A stretch of DNA of 64,000 nt from CAZAQK01 sp050249355 (GCA_050249355.1 JBFWQQ010000001.1:17890-81889); one strand, 5' to 3'. Shown: positions 34,273 to 43,773, counted from the first letter of the stretch. A program made the numbers and translations. The notes: a model not told the origin generated them from the sequence alone.

Positions 34273-34992
34273 CTAAGCCTCTTCGGCGGTATTCTCACCT
34301 TCGGGCAATTCTTCAAGCGCGTAGCCCGCCGAACGTACCGTGCGGATCAGGTCGGGCCGCTTGCCATCGTAATCCAGCCCTTTGCGCAAGCGGCGTACAT
34401 GCACGTCGACGGTGCGCAGTTCCACATAAATATCATGGCCCCATACCGCATCCAGCAACTGCTCGCGCGAGAATACGCGACCCGGATGCTCAAGCAGGTA
34501 GCGTAGCAGCGAAAACTCGGTCGGGCTGAGGTGTATCTCCACATCGTCGCGCGTTACTTTGTGGCCCGACACATCCATCACAATGCCAGCATAGGACAGC
34601 GTCTTTTCAGAAAGTGCCGGACGGAAGCGCCGGAATATCGCGCGGATGCGCGCAATGAGTTCGGCAGGAGAGAAAGGTTTTACGATGTAATCATCGGCGC
34701 CGGAATCAAGCCCGCGTATACGATCGCCCTCTTCGCCACGCGCCGATAGCATGATAATGGGAATGGATTTTGTTTCCGGGTTCCAGCGCAGCTGTTTGCA
34801 AATCTCGACGCCTGACATGGACGGCAACATCCAGTCGAGCACGATGATGTCCGGCTTGTAATCCTTAACCATGGCCACAGCTTCTTCACCGTCACCGGTA
34901 GAGAACACGCGAAATCCTTCTCTTTCAAGGTTGTAGCGCAGCAAGGTGACGATAGCGGCTTCGTCTTCAACGATCAGTACAGAGGTTTCCAA
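34273..34992 (-). CDS. phoB: PhoB-family response regulator
   Basis: Response regulator of 239 aa with receiver Asp53 in IIVLDWMLPSMSG, KPFSPAEL, and a winged-helix domain with SREQLLDAVWGHDIYVELRTVDVHVRRLR and TVRSAGYAL, which fits PhoB, the activator of the phosphate regulon. The start is TTG at 34992, with an AAGGGA ribosome site. No phoR, phoU or pst genes are next to it, so its kinase is elsewhere and the phosphate assignment rests on family likeness. Confidence 0.85.
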   Translation of the reverse strand: METSVLIVEDEAAIVTLLRYNLEREGFRVFSTGDGEEAVAMVKDYKPDIIVLDWMLPSMSGVEICKQLRWNPETKSIPIIMLSARGEEGDRIRGLDSGADDYIVKPFSPAELIARIRAIFRRFRPALSEKTLSYAGIVMDVSGHKVTRDDVEIHLSPTEFSLLRYLLEHPGRVFSREQLLDAVWGHDIYVELRTVDVHVRRLRKGLDYDGKRPDLIRTVRSAGYALEELPEGENTAEEA

Positions 34993-35091
34993 GGCGTTGG
35001 TCCCTTTTTTCTTTTCATTAAGGCAGAGTCAATCTAGCATAATTGCCGGATGTGGCAACAAAGTCTTTTAACTCAAGGACGTTAAGTAAGT

Positions 35092-35652
35092 ATGAAGGGG
35101 TATGTACGTTTTGGGCTCGATATGGGCCCGCTATTGGTATTTTTTATTGTTTACCGCGCTACGGACAATGTTTTGCCCGCCACCGCCGCCTTGATCCCGG
35201 CCACACTGCTGGCTCTGGGAATCATTTACTGGCTGGAAAAGCGGGTGGCAGTCATGCCTTTGGTGTCGGGCATAGCGGTGGCGGTTTTCGGCGGGCTTAC
35301 GCTGATCCTGGCTGATGAGTTATTCATTAAAATGAAGCCCACTTTCGTGAACCTGCTGTTTGCCGCCATCCTGCTGGTGGGGGTGGTGCTAGGACGGCCC
35401 ATGCTCAAATATGCGCTTTCCGAGGCCATGCAGCTGACCGAAGAAGGCTGGATGATCCTCTCGCGCCGCTGGGGCTTTTATTTTGTGTTCCTTGCCGGGC
35501 TGAATGAGGTAATATGGCGTAATTTTCCCACAGATTTCTGGGTGGATTTCAAAGTTTTTGGTATGTTTACGCTGTCGATACTGTTTACACTTAGCCAAAT
35601 CCCTTTTATCAACCGACATATGGTTCAAGATGATGGTAACCAAGAGCATTGA
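35092..35652 (+). CDS. yciB: YciB / intracellular septation protein A family
   Basis: A 186 aa integral inner-membrane protein with about five or six hydrophobic helices. The family signature is seen in DMGPLLVFFIVYRATD, KMKPTFVNLLFAAILL, GRPMLKYAL and LNEVIWRNFPTDFWVDFKVFG. The family contributes to envelope integrity and cell division. The next gene starts within its last 23 bases. Confidence 0.94.
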   Translation: MKGYVRFGLDMGPLLVFFIVYRATDNVLPATAALIPATLLALGIIYWLEKRVAVMPLVSGIAVAVFGGLTLILADELFIKMKPTFVNLLFAAILLVGVVLGRPMLKYALSEAMQLTEEGWMILSRRWGFYFVFLAGLNEVIWRNFPTDFWVDFKVFGMFTLSILFTLSQIPFINRHMVQDDGNQEH

Positions 35653-37219
35653 GATCACCGATCGTCACAAGAAGCTTCTGCTTATCCTCAGCCTGATAGG
35701 GGCATTCCTGTCCATCCTGATAAGCAGCGCTGTTTATGAAGATGCATACATCACGTTCCGCGTGGTTGAGAATTTCATAGATGGCCATGGGTTGCGCTGG
35801 AACCTCGACGAGCGTGTGCAGGTCTACACCCATCCATTATGGCTTCTGCTGCATATACCCTTTCAGGCGGTTCTGGGTAATATATTCATGGTATCGCTGG
35901 TTCTTAGCTGGCTGTGCGTGGCCGCGACGTTCTGGCTGTCGTGGCGTTTCTTTCGTGCACACGACCTGTTATGGGCCGGGTTTTTTGTTCTGCCGTTCGT
36001 TTTTTCCAAGACGCTGGCGGGCTACTCTGCTTCGGGATTTGAGAACCCGCTGCTGCACCTGCTGTTTGCGGCGTTCATGTGGGTGTTCTTTTTTGTCAAA
36101 AAAGACCGCTGGTTCTATCTGAGTTTAATCACGGCACTGAGTCTGTTGACACGCCTCGATACCATCGTATTCTATGCGCCGTTGTGGCTGATATTGCTGG
36201 CAAGCAAAGGCGGATTAAAGGTTCTGCGACAGGTGATACCGGGTTTGTTCCCCATCATATTGTGGGAGCTTTTCAGCCTGTTCTATTACGGTTCATTGCT
36301 GCCAAACACTGCGTATGCAAGAATCCAGACAGGTATTGATAACCAGGAGTACCTGCGCCTGGGAATGCACTACTTGCTCAACCTGTTTGCGGTGGATGTA
36401 TTTTCCGCACTGCTTCTGCTCGTGGCCGCTGCGGCTGCCGTTATACATGGCAGGCATTATTTCAGGAATCAGCCCGGAGCCGGGATATATTTCGGTATTG
36501 CTGTGTCGGTTTTATGTTATGCCATATATATAATTCTCGTCGGCGGTACATACCTTAGCGGTCGGTTGTTTTCTCTGCCAGTATTTGCATCATTATATCT
36601 GCTGTGCCATATGGTGCATCAGGCAAACATAAGGCAAAAAAGAATGCCGATGGGTGGTGCTGTCATGCTGCTGGTCGGTTTTTTAGCGTTTGCTGTTTAT
36701 CCATCAGATGTGAAAATGGCAACGGTATGCAAATCTTGTTTTGTCGGTGTGGACAAGGACAACTGGGAACAGAAAATAGAATTTGTCGACTGGGTGGCCG
36801 GTACAGAAAAGCTGCCGCAGTTCGGCGTGCGTAAAATCAAGCAGTCGGTAGCCATAATTGGCTCGATTGGTGTTCTGGGCTACGAAACAGATACCCGGGT
36901 GAAGGTCCTTGACCCCATCGGGCTGTCCGATCCGCTGATGGCCCGATTACCTACAAAAATCCGGAAGATACCCAGCATGGGCATGCTGAGCCGCAATGTA
37001 CCCAAAGGGTATCCTTACGCATCGGTGACCGGTGACATCAGCCGCATGCCCGAAGAGCTGGGCCGGTATTATGCGCCCTTGCGCATGATCGTATCCGGGC
37101 CGCTATGGAGCAAGGAACGGCTGACGGAGATCGTCCGCTTCAATCTAGGTGAATATGATGGGCATCTGGAAAATTATATTCAGGCTACCGCGCGCCAGCC
37201 GATATCGCGGCGGCAATAA
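35630..37219 (+). CDS. AftB-like GT-C glycosyltransferase, polytopic
   Basis: A 529 aa polytopic membrane protein with about ten hydrophobic helices. The GT-C acidic motif YEDAYITFR lies in the first loop, followed by VQVYTHPLWLLL, and the C-terminal domain contains GVLGYETDTRVKVLDPIGLSDPL. This arrangement resembles AftB, the terminal arabinofuranosyltransferase of mycobacterial cell walls (GT89), and its many proteobacterial relatives. Donor and acceptor here are unknown, perhaps polyprenyl-phosphate sugar and an envelope glycan. The start is taken at 35630, overlapping yciB. The stop overlaps convergent purD by 40 bases. Confidence 0.78.
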   Translation: MMVTKSIEITDRHKKLLLILSLIGAFLSILISSAVYEDAYITFRVVENFIDGHGLRWNLDERVQVYTHPLWLLLHIPFQAVLGNIFMVSLVLSWLCVAATFWLSWRFFRAHDLLWAGFFVLPFVFSKTLAGYSASGFENPLLHLLFAAFMWVFFFVKKDRWFYLSLITALSLLTRLDTIVFYAPLWLILLASKGGLKVLRQVIPGLFPIILWELFSLFYYGSLLPNTAYARIQTGIDNQEYLRLGMHYLLNLFAVDVFSALLLLVAAAAAVIHGRHYFRNQPGAGIYFGIAVSVLCYAIYIILVGGTYLSGRLFSLPVFASLYLLCHMVHQANIRQKRMPMGGAVMLLVGFLAFAVYPSDVKMATVCKSCFVGVDKDNWEQKIEFVDWVAGTEKLPQFGVRKIKQSVAIIGSIGVLGYETDTRVKVLDPIGLSDPLMARLPTKIRKIPSMGMLSRNVPKGYPYASVTGDISRMPEELGRYYAPLRMIVSGPLWSKERLTEIVRFNLGEYDGHLENYIQATARQPISRRQ

Positions 37220-38442
37220 CCTTCCGGCCATTCGATGAGATCGACTGCCCGGTAGGCATTGACTTGCGCTTCTTTGATCGTTTTGCCCAGCGCCGTCACG
37301 CCAAGCACACGCCCGCCTGTGGCAACGGTTTTGCCATCCCTGATGCTGGTGCCGGCATGGAATATTTTTACGTCAGGCAGAGTAGCAGTTTTATCCAGCC
37401 CATTGATGATGGTGCCTTTCTCGTATACGCCGGGGTAGCCTTTGGCGGCCATCACCACGCATACGGCTGCATCATGACAGAAAGTTATGTTTACGTTCTC
37501 TAGCCCGCCGGCGCTGCAAGCGTGCAACACCGGAAAGAGGTCGCTGGTCAGGCGCGCCATCAGCACCTGCGTTTCGGGATCGCCAAAGCGCGTGTTGTAT
37601 TCCAGCAGTTTGGGGCCGCCCTTGGTTAGCATCAGCCCGGCGAACAGCACGCCTTTGAACGGGCAGCCTTCTTTTTGCATGGCATCCATGGTCGGCCGGA
37701 TGATAGTGTGCATCACGGCAGAGCGCAGCGCTGCGTCCACCAGAGGCGGCGGCGCATAGGTGCCCATGCCGCCGGTGTTTGGGCCTTTATCGCCATCATA
37801 AGCACGTTTGTGATCCTGCGCGTATCCGAACTCTACGGCGTTCGTACCATCGCATAATGCAAAAAAGCTGACCTCCTCGCCATCTAAGAATTCTTCGATG
37901 ACCACCGAATGGCCGCTGTCACCGAAAGAACCGGCGAACATATCTTCTACCGCTTGCTGTGCTTCTTGCTTTGTTGTCGCAATGATCACACCTTTACCGG
38001 CGGCCAGTCCATCGGCCTTTACCACGATCGGGAAATTCTTTCCTTCAAGGAATTTGAGCGCATCGGTTCTGTTATGGAAATACCCGTAAGCGGCGGTGGG
38101 TATATCATATTTCGCGCACAGATCTTTCATAAAGCCTTTGGAGCCTTCCAGCCGGGCCGCTTTGGCGCTCGGGCCAAAGCAGGTTATGCCGGCGGCTTCG
38201 AGCGTATCCACCAACCCTTCGACCAGCGGCTGCTCCGGCCCGACCACGACCAGCGCAATGTCCTGCCGCTTGCAGAATGGAATAATCTCATCCGCGGTTT
38301 TGATCGCCACGCACTCGGCATCTTCCGCGATGCCGCCATTGCCCGGCGCGCAGAAAACTTTTTTCACCGACGGCGATTGTTTCATCCGCCAGCAGATCGC
38401 GTGTTCGCGTCCGCCGGAACCGATTACTAAAACATGGGCCAT
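37180..38442 (-). CDS. purD: Phosphoribosylamine-glycine ligase
   Basis: Second step of purine synthesis: joins glycine to phosphoribosylamine with ATP. The 420 aa protein has the N-terminal VLVIGSGGREHAICW, the ATP-grasp segment VVKADGLAAGKGVIIA, FGDPETQVLM and the family ending GYCRRDIGWRA. That ending is genuine, so the 40-base overlap with the glycosyltransferase gene is between two real coding sequences. It is divergent from xseA. Confidence 0.97.
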   Translation of the reverse strand: MAHVLVIGSGGREHAICWRMKQSPSVKKVFCAPGNGGIAEDAECVAIKTADEIIPFCKRQDIALVVVGPEQPLVEGLVDTLEAAGITCFGPSAKAARLEGSKGFMKDLCAKYDIPTAAYGYFHNRTDALKFLEGKNFPIVVKADGLAAGKGVIIATTKQEAQQAVEDMFAGSFGDSGHSVVIEEFLDGEEVSFFALCDGTNAVEFGYAQDHKRAYDGDKGPNTGGMGTYAPPPLVDAALRSAVMHTIIRPTMDAMQKEGCPFKGVLFAGLMLTKGGPKLLEYNTRFGDPETQVLMARLTSDLFPVLHACSAGGLENVNITFCHDAAVCVVMAAKGYPGVYEKGTIINGLDKTATLPDVKIFHAGTSIRDGKTVATGGRVLGVTALGKTIKEAQVNAYRAVDLIEWPEGYCRRDIGWRAVA

Positions 38443-38485
38443 TGCTTTTTCTTTCTAATTACAATCAACATGCTAGACTCCCCTC

Positions 38486-39826
38486 ATGCCAGAAACCGCC
38501 CCCGACTTCAACCATAACCAGCCGGAATATACGGTCAGCGAGGTGTCGCAGGCAGTCAAACGGGTGCTGGAAGGTCATTTCGGACATATCCGGTTACGCG
38601 GCGAGATATCCGGCTGGCGCGGCGCACATAGCTCGGGCCATGCGTATTTTTCTCTCAAAGACGACAAATCCGTGATCAACGCGGTGTGCTGGAAAGGCAC
38701 CATGGCGCGGCTGGCCCACAAGCCCGAAGAAGGGCTGGAAGTGATCGCCACCGGTAAGATCAGTTCATTCAATGGTAAATACCAGATCATTGTGGAAAAT
38801 ATCGAACCGGCGGGCGAGGGTGCGCTGATGGCGCTGCTGGAAAAGCGCCGCAAAATGTTCGAAGCCGAAGGATTATTTGCACAGGAACGTAAGAAGCCGC
38901 TGCCATACCTGCCACGTACGGTCGGCGTCATTACTTCACCCACCGGCGCGGTCATACGCGACATATTGCACCGCATATCTGACCGGTTTCCGGTGCATGT
39001 GCTGGTATGGCCGGTGGCCGTGCAAGGCGAAGGTGCAAAGGAACAGGTGGCGGCAGCTATTCGCGGATTCAACACCAGCATCACCCACCGGCCCGATGTG
39101 ATCATCGTGGCGCGCGGTGGCGGGTCGCTGGAAGATCTGTGGGCGTTCAACGAAGAGATCGTGGTGCGCGCCGCCGCCGAATCTGCCATTCCTCTGATAT
39201 CTGCAGTAGGCCATGAAACCGACACCACGCTCATCGATTTTGTTTCCGATCGCCGTGCTCCCACCCCTACAGCGGCCGCCGAGATGGCGGTGCCAGTGCG
39301 AGATGAGCTGCGCATCACGCTTACCCAAATCGAAACGCGCAGGAGATCAGCTCTTCAACAGCTATTGACGCGGCGCAAGGAACAGCTGGCCGGGCTGGCG
39401 CGTGGCTTGCCCAAACCGGAACAGCTTTTGTCGCATGCGACGCAGCGGCTGGATGACCGGAGTGAGCGGCTGGCGGCAGCATTACTAGTGAACCTGCACA
39501 AAAAACACCAGCAGCTGGCGGTGTGCGCAGCATCATTGCGCCCGCAGGTATTACGACAGGAGATAGTGCGTTACGGGCAGGCGGCGGCGGAATTGCAGGT
39601 GCGGATGAATACTGCGATGCCGCGTACCATCGCGCGCAGCGAAGAGAAACTTCAGCACATCACGGCACTGCTGGAAAGTGTGAATTACAAAAAAGTGCTG
39701 CAACGTGGCTTTGCACTGGTGCGTGCGGAAAACAAGCAGCTGGTAACATCAGCGCAGGAAGCGCAAAGGCAAAAGGTTCTTTCGGTAACCTTTGCCGATG
39801 GTGAAATAATGGTAACTGCAAAATGA
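38486..39826 (+). CDS. xseA: Exodeoxyribonuclease VII large subunit
   Basis: Large subunit of a processive single-strand exonuclease. The 446 aa protein has the N-terminal OB-fold (YTVSEVSQAVKRVLEGHFGHI, then GEISGWRGAHSSGHAYFSLKD), the catalytic core VGVITSPTGAVIRDILHRI, ARGGGSLEDLWAFNEE and GHETDTTLIDFVSDRRAPTP. A long coiled-coil C-terminal part follows. The small subunit xseB is not in the window. Confidence 0.96.
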   Translation: MPETAPDFNHNQPEYTVSEVSQAVKRVLEGHFGHIRLRGEISGWRGAHSSGHAYFSLKDDKSVINAVCWKGTMARLAHKPEEGLEVIATGKISSFNGKYQIIVENIEPAGEGALMALLEKRRKMFEAEGLFAQERKKPLPYLPRTVGVITSPTGAVIRDILHRISDRFPVHVLVWPVAVQGEGAKEQVAAAIRGFNTSITHRPDVIIVARGGGSLEDLWAFNEEIVVRAAAESAIPLISAVGHETDTTLIDFVSDRRAPTPTAAAEMAVPVRDELRITLTQIETRRRSALQQLLTRRKEQLAGLARGLPKPEQLLSHATQRLDDRSERLAAALLVNLHKKHQQLAVCAASLRPQVLRQEIVRYGQAAAELQVRMNTAMPRTIARSEEKLQHITALLESVNYKKVLQRGFALVRAENKQLVTSAQEAQRQKVLSVTFADGEIMVTAK

Positions 39827-39828
39827 CA

Positions 39829-39853
39829 CAGGCCGGGGCAACCCCCCGGCCTG
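39829..39853. terminator. GC-rich terminator hairpin between xseA and the OB-fold gene
   Basis: CAGGCCGGGG (39829-39838), a five-base loop and CCCCGGCCTG (39844-39853) form a perfect 10 bp stem between two convergent stop codons. On the minus strand it is followed by TGTCATTTTGC, a weak T tract. Confidence 0.6.
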
Positions 39854-39882
39854 CTGGCTGTCAAGTACAACCGTGTTGGCGA

Positions 39883-40563
39883 TTAGCCAGCGCGGTAGTA
39901 CGAGGTGGTGCGGTAGATGCGGTCGGCCTCGAGTTCTTTCTTCTCGAACCAATCCTCATCGATCGTACCGTGTACGGTCACCACATCACCTACGTTCAGT
40001 TTGTCGGCATCAAAGTTCATATCCGAGGTTTCGACCTGGATATTGCCTGCACCATAATTCAGCAGGAACTCATCGTTGTTGACTACCTGTGTGATGGTGC
40101 CGCTAAGGCTTATACGCATGTCGTTTTTAAGTGAATTATTATCATAATCGTAGCTGGCATGGGGAACATAGCGGTGGTCTTTTGTCCAATACACGCGCGA
40201 ATAATTGGTGCCATCGTGGGTCAGGCTGGTAGCCTCGATCTCTTTACCCGCAAAGTAATTATCGTCTATCTCGCCAGCCACCCGCACTGCATCTCCTGGC
40301 CTGAGCACTAACTCTGCGCCTTCCGTGAACAGGTTCGGCCATTTGTCATTGGTATCCACCTTAATAATGCCACCGTTGTAATTCATGGTAAATTCATCCT
40401 TGTCGGTCACCTCCTTCACGGTGCCGTGCAACGTGACGTACATATCATCCTTCAGGCGCTTGTTTGTCGTGGTATTCGTGGTGTCGGCGGCCAGCACACT
40501 TGTGGATGCCAGCATTACGGCAGACAGGCTTGTTACGCCTGCGAATCTGGTTATAGTAAACAT
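39883..40563 (-). CDS. Periplasmic protein with two tandem OB-fold (BOF-like) repeats
   Basis: About 226 aa. A signal peptide (residues 1-25, ending SVLAADT) is followed by two similar domains, about 37-115 and 145-220. Each runs KDDM or KNDM, an S/TLHGT or SLSGT strand, KDEF or NDEF, a NYNGG or NYGAG turn, GD.V.V.G.ID and F.KKE or F.GKE. This matches the bacterial OB-fold of the YgiW/NirD type, small periplasmic proteins often tied to stress or metal response. Tandem duplication is visible directly. The ATG at 40563 is chosen so the signal peptide starts the protein; an in-frame start at 40599 is upstream. Confidence 0.75.
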   Translation of the reverse strand: MFTITRFAGVTSLSAVMLASTSVLAADTTNTTTNKRLKDDMYVTLHGTVKEVTDKDEFTMNYNGGIIKVDTNDKWPNLFTEGAELVLRPGDAVRVAGEIDDNYFAGKEIEATSLTHDGTNYSRVYWTKDHRYVPHASYDYDNNSLKNDMRISLSGTITQVVNNDEFLLNYGAGNIQVETSDMNFDADKLNVGDVVTVHGTIDEDWFEKKELEADRIYRTTSYYRAG

Positions 40564-40677
40564 ATATGCACTCCTGTACATTTTGATTAAACACATCACA
40601 TGGTGTGCATTATGCGAACATACGGATTATTTTTCCATCGCATGAAGGCATGGATGATATAAGCAGCCCGTAAAGGT

Positions 40678-41538
40678 TTAGGGGCGTGGCCAGCGTTGGT
40701 GCACCCAGAACCATTGCTCAGGGTGTTCACGTATCCACGATTCCAGGATTGCATTAACCGTGCACATGATCTTCTCGGCGTCGCGTTCGATATTACCGGT
40801 TCTTTCAATGTCCAGCGGAGGATAGGTAAAGGATCTGAAATGTGCGCCTGATGTGCGCACTACACGGGCAGGGATTATGGGCAGGTCATAACGCAAGGCC
40901 AGCTGGGCCAATGCTGGAGCGGTCATGGCGTGTATACCAAAAAAGGGCACTGGTATGCCGTCATTCATTTTCTGGTCGACCAGCATGGCGATCGCTTCGC
41001 CGTTCTTGATCGCGCGTGCCATCTTCACTGCGCCGGCCGGGCCCTTGGGAAACATATTACGCGCCCAGGTGGAACGTATGTCAGCGATCATATCGTCGAC
41101 ATAGGGATTGTTGGATTTGCGATATACCGATGTAATGGGCACGCCATGGGCGTATGCTACGTATGCCAGTAATTCCCAGTTTCCAACATGGCCGGAAAAG
41201 AAAAATACTGGGGCTCCCGGTTTTGGCATATATTCGCCGCCTATGATCTCGATGCGCCGGGTCAGGACGGGGTTATGGTGATGCGCCAGCTCGGCAGCTA
41301 CACGTCCCAGATTGTCCCACATGTTCTGTAAAATAACGTTGCGCTCGTCAGGGCTGCGTTCGGGCAGGAAGCGCGCAAGGTTTTGCTGTGCTGTACGGTG
41401 AGCCTTTAGGCGCGGGCCTATGCGACGCCCCAGCCAGCCGCCAAGGGCAGAGGCAGCATCCAAAGACAGCAGGCGCAGCAGGCCGAAGAATAACTTCAGG
41501 CCCAATGCCTCAATCCGGTATTGCAGGTTCTTTTTCAT
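40678..41538 (-). CDS. lpxL: Lipid A late acyltransferase (LpxL/HtrB family)
   Basis: Adds a secondary acyl chain to Kdo-lipid A at the inner membrane. The 286 aa protein has an N-terminal hydrophobic segment and the acyltransferase HX4E motif SGHVGNWELLAY (His117, Glu122), then GKSNN-like YRKSNNPYVDDM, MLVDQKMNDGIPVPFFG and a C-terminal WVHQRWPRP. Which acyl position and chain are used cannot be told. It overlaps lpxK by 29 bases and is last in the lipid A operon. Confidence 0.92.
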   Translation of the reverse strand: MKKNLQYRIEALGLKLFFGLLRLLSLDAASALGGWLGRRIGPRLKAHRTAQQNLARFLPERSPDERNVILQNMWDNLGRVAAELAHHHNPVLTRRIEIIGGEYMPKPGAPVFFFSGHVGNWELLAYVAYAHGVPITSVYRKSNNPYVDDMIADIRSTWARNMFPKGPAGAVKMARAIKNGEAIAMLVDQKMNDGIPVPFFGIHAMTAPALAQLALRYDLPIIPARVVRTSGAHFRSFTYPPLDIERTGNIERDAEKIMCTVNAILESWIREHPEQWFWVHQRWPRP

Positions 41539-42505
41539 TATGTTTTGTCATAACAGGGTTTAGCAACGCGTCCAGCATTTCAGGGGCATCGAATTGCAGG
41601 GAAATGGGCACCACCGTCACCAGTGCCTTGAGCCGGTCTGGCAGGCGTGCCGCATCCTTGCTGGTGGTTGCCAGTATGGCGCCAGACCGTTGCGCATGCT
41701 CTGCCAGCTGCTCGATCTCTCGCTCATGGTATGGATAATGGTCGGCAAATATTCGGGTCTCGATGACATTGGCGCCCAGCTGCCGCAGTGTATCGAGGAA
41801 CTTCTCGGGTATCGCCAGTCCGCAGAATGCGAGAACGCTCTTGCCTTTCAGCAATTCAGCGTTCTTATCGGGCACCGTTCGCGCCGTCAGTACGGGCAGC
41901 CGTTGGGGCAATGCCAGTGCCAGAGACTGCGGGTTGATGTGGATAATGGCATCAGCGCGGTCATAGGCTTGTTCGGGCCATTCGCGTAAGGGGCCGGCAG
42001 GAATCGGCAGTCCATTACCCAGCCCGGTCTTGCCATCGATTACAAGCAGCGACAGATCCTTATGCAATGACGGGTTTTGAAATCCGTCATCTGTGATAAT
42101 CAGTTCAGCGCCGTGTCGTAGGGCAAAGCGGATGCCATCCAGGCGGTTCTTGGCAATAATGGTGGGCAGCACGTTCGCCAGCAGCAGCGGTTCATCGCCC
42201 ACCTCTTGTGATGTGTGTCCGGAGGGGCTTACCTGCAACGGCCCCAAAAGCGTGCCTTTGTAGCCACGGCTGACAAACCATGCATTGATGCCGCGTGATT
42301 TGCATAGCGTTCCGATATGCAGTGCGGTGGGCGTTTTCCCCGCGCCGCCCGCAGTCAGCCCGCCAACGCAGATTACCGGCACATCCATGCGTACCGGCGG
42401 GGTAAATAAAAAACGCAAGCGAATCATCAGCGGGTAGAACAGACTGAACGGATATAATAGCCATGCAATAGGCCCGCGCGCGGCCCAGAATTCCGGCGTG
42501 TTCAT
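41510..42505 (-). CDS. lpxK: Tetraacyldisaccharide 4'-kinase
   Basis: Phosphorylates the 4' position of the lipid A precursor. The 331 aa protein has an N-terminal membrane helix (FPSFFYPLMIRL-like segment), the P-loop GGLTAGGAGKTPTA (about residues 47-60), SRGYKG and the LIITDDGFQNPSL metal segment. It overlaps waaA by four bases and lpxL by 29. Confidence 0.95.
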   Translation of the reverse strand: MNTPEFWAARGPIAWLLYPFSLFYPLMIRLRFLFTPPVRMDVPVICVGGLTAGGAGKTPTALHIGTLCKSRGINAWFVSRGYKGTLLGPLQVSPSGHTSQEVGDEPLLLANVLPTIIAKNRLDGIRFALRHGAELIITDDGFQNPSLHKDLSLLVIDGKTGLGNGLPIPAGPLREWPEQAYDRADAIIHINPQSLALALPQRLPVLTARTVPDKNAELLKGKSVLAFCGLAIPEKFLDTLRQLGANVIETRIFADHYPYHEREIEQLAEHAQRSGAILATTSKDAARLPDRLKALVTVVPISLQFDAPEMLDALLNPVMTKHNEKEPAIPD

Positions 42506-43773
42506 ACGTTCCTGCCTTTGTATGCCAGTACCGGCGACAGGAAGGTAATGAGCCGCTCGACCGCGCCGCCAAGGGATTCCACACAGTTGCGTGCCTGTCT
42601 TTGCAACAGGTGCGTTTTCTGTTCGTTGCCGAGCAGTACCGAAAGCTGTGCCGCCAGGTCAGCCGCATTCTTCACGCGGATACAGCCCCCGGCTGCTTCC
42701 AGTTTATCGAACACATCGGTGAAATTATAGGTGTACGGGCCGGTAAGGATAGCGGTGGAAAGCCGCGCCGGTTCCAGCGGGTTCTGCCCGCCATGCGGCA
42801 CCAGCGAGCCACCCATGAACGCTACGGTGCACAGCCGGTAGAATAACCCCAGCTCACCCATAGTATCGGCAATATACAGTGACGTGTCGGCGGCGATGGA
42901 ATCCCCACGCGAGCGCAGGGCAACACGGTGATTCTTGCCAAGTTCCTGCGACAACGCCGCGCCGCGTTGCGGGTGGCGCGGTACGATGAGAGTAAGAAGG
43001 TTCGGGCGCGTTGCGCTAAGCAATGTGTGGGCCTCGAGTATCTGTTTTTCTTCGTCCGGATGGGTGCTCGCCGCCAGAAGAAGCGTACGTCCTTTGGTTT
43101 TTTCTTTCAGCCATGCAAGTTTTTCTTCGTCACAGGCGAGTGGGCGTGCATCGTATTTCAGGTTTCCGACGCATTGCACTGGATGTGCGCCTAGTGCCGA
43201 GAGCCGCTGTGCATCCTGCTCTGTCTGTGCAAAAACAAAATCGAATGCCTGCATCATGCGCCGCGCCATGCGCGGCCGTTTATTCCATCCACGGAATGAT
43301 CGTTCCGATATGCGACCATTGATCACGCCCATGAAACATTGCCAGCGGTTCGCCGCACCGATCAGGTTCGGCCAGAATTCGGATTCCACCCACATGGCGA
43401 GGTCGGGCCGCCAGTGGCGCATGAAACGTTCGGTGGCATCGGGCGTATCGACCGGGGCATACTGATGGATAACACCGGCGGGCAGGCGGGCTGCCATCAG
43501 CCGTGCGGAGGTTACGGTACCGGTGGTCAGCAGATACTTCATATGCGGGTATTGCTTAAGCATCAACTCTATCAGCAGCAGCACTGAATTTGCCTCGCCC
43601 ACACTGGCCGCATGTATCCAGCATAACCTGCCCAATGGGCGCTGGGCAGAAGGATGTCCCAGCCGCTCCTGCCCGCGCGCGGCATCTTCTTTGCCGCGCC
43701 AGCGGCGAAGCTCCAGCCATAGCGGAACCAGCGGCGCGACCGCATGGCTCAAAACCCGATACAAGTCAGGCAT
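42502..43773 (-). CDS. waaA: 3-deoxy-D-manno-octulosonic acid transferase
   Basis: Transfers Kdo from CMP-Kdo to lipid A, a GT-B enzyme at the inner membrane. The 423 aa protein has WIHAASVGEANSV near the N-terminus, TTGTVTSA, WVESEFWPNLI, and the C-terminal FMGGSLVPHGGQNPLEPARL. The ATG at 43773 overlaps the upstream acyltransferase gene by eight bases. It may be a mono- or bifunctional enzyme; this cannot be read from sequence. Confidence 0.95.
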   Translation of the reverse strand: MPDLYRVLSHAVAPLVPLWLELRRWRGKEDAARGQERLGHPSAQRPLGRLCWIHAASVGEANSVLLLIELMLKQYPHMKYLLTTGTVTSARLMAARLPAGVIHQYAPVDTPDATERFMRHWRPDLAMWVESEFWPNLIGAANRWQCFMGVINGRISERSFRGWNKRPRMARRMMQAFDFVFAQTEQDAQRLSALGAHPVQCVGNLKYDARPLACDEEKLAWLKEKTKGRTLLLAASTHPDEEKQILEAHTLLSATRPNLLTLIVPRHPQRGAALSQELGKNHRVALRSRGDSIAADTSLYIADTMGELGLFYRLCTVAFMGGSLVPHGGQNPLEPARLSTAILTGPYTYNFTDVFDKLEAAGGCIRVKNAADLAAQLSVLLGNEQKTHLLQRQARNCVESLGGAVERLITFLSPVLAYKGRNV

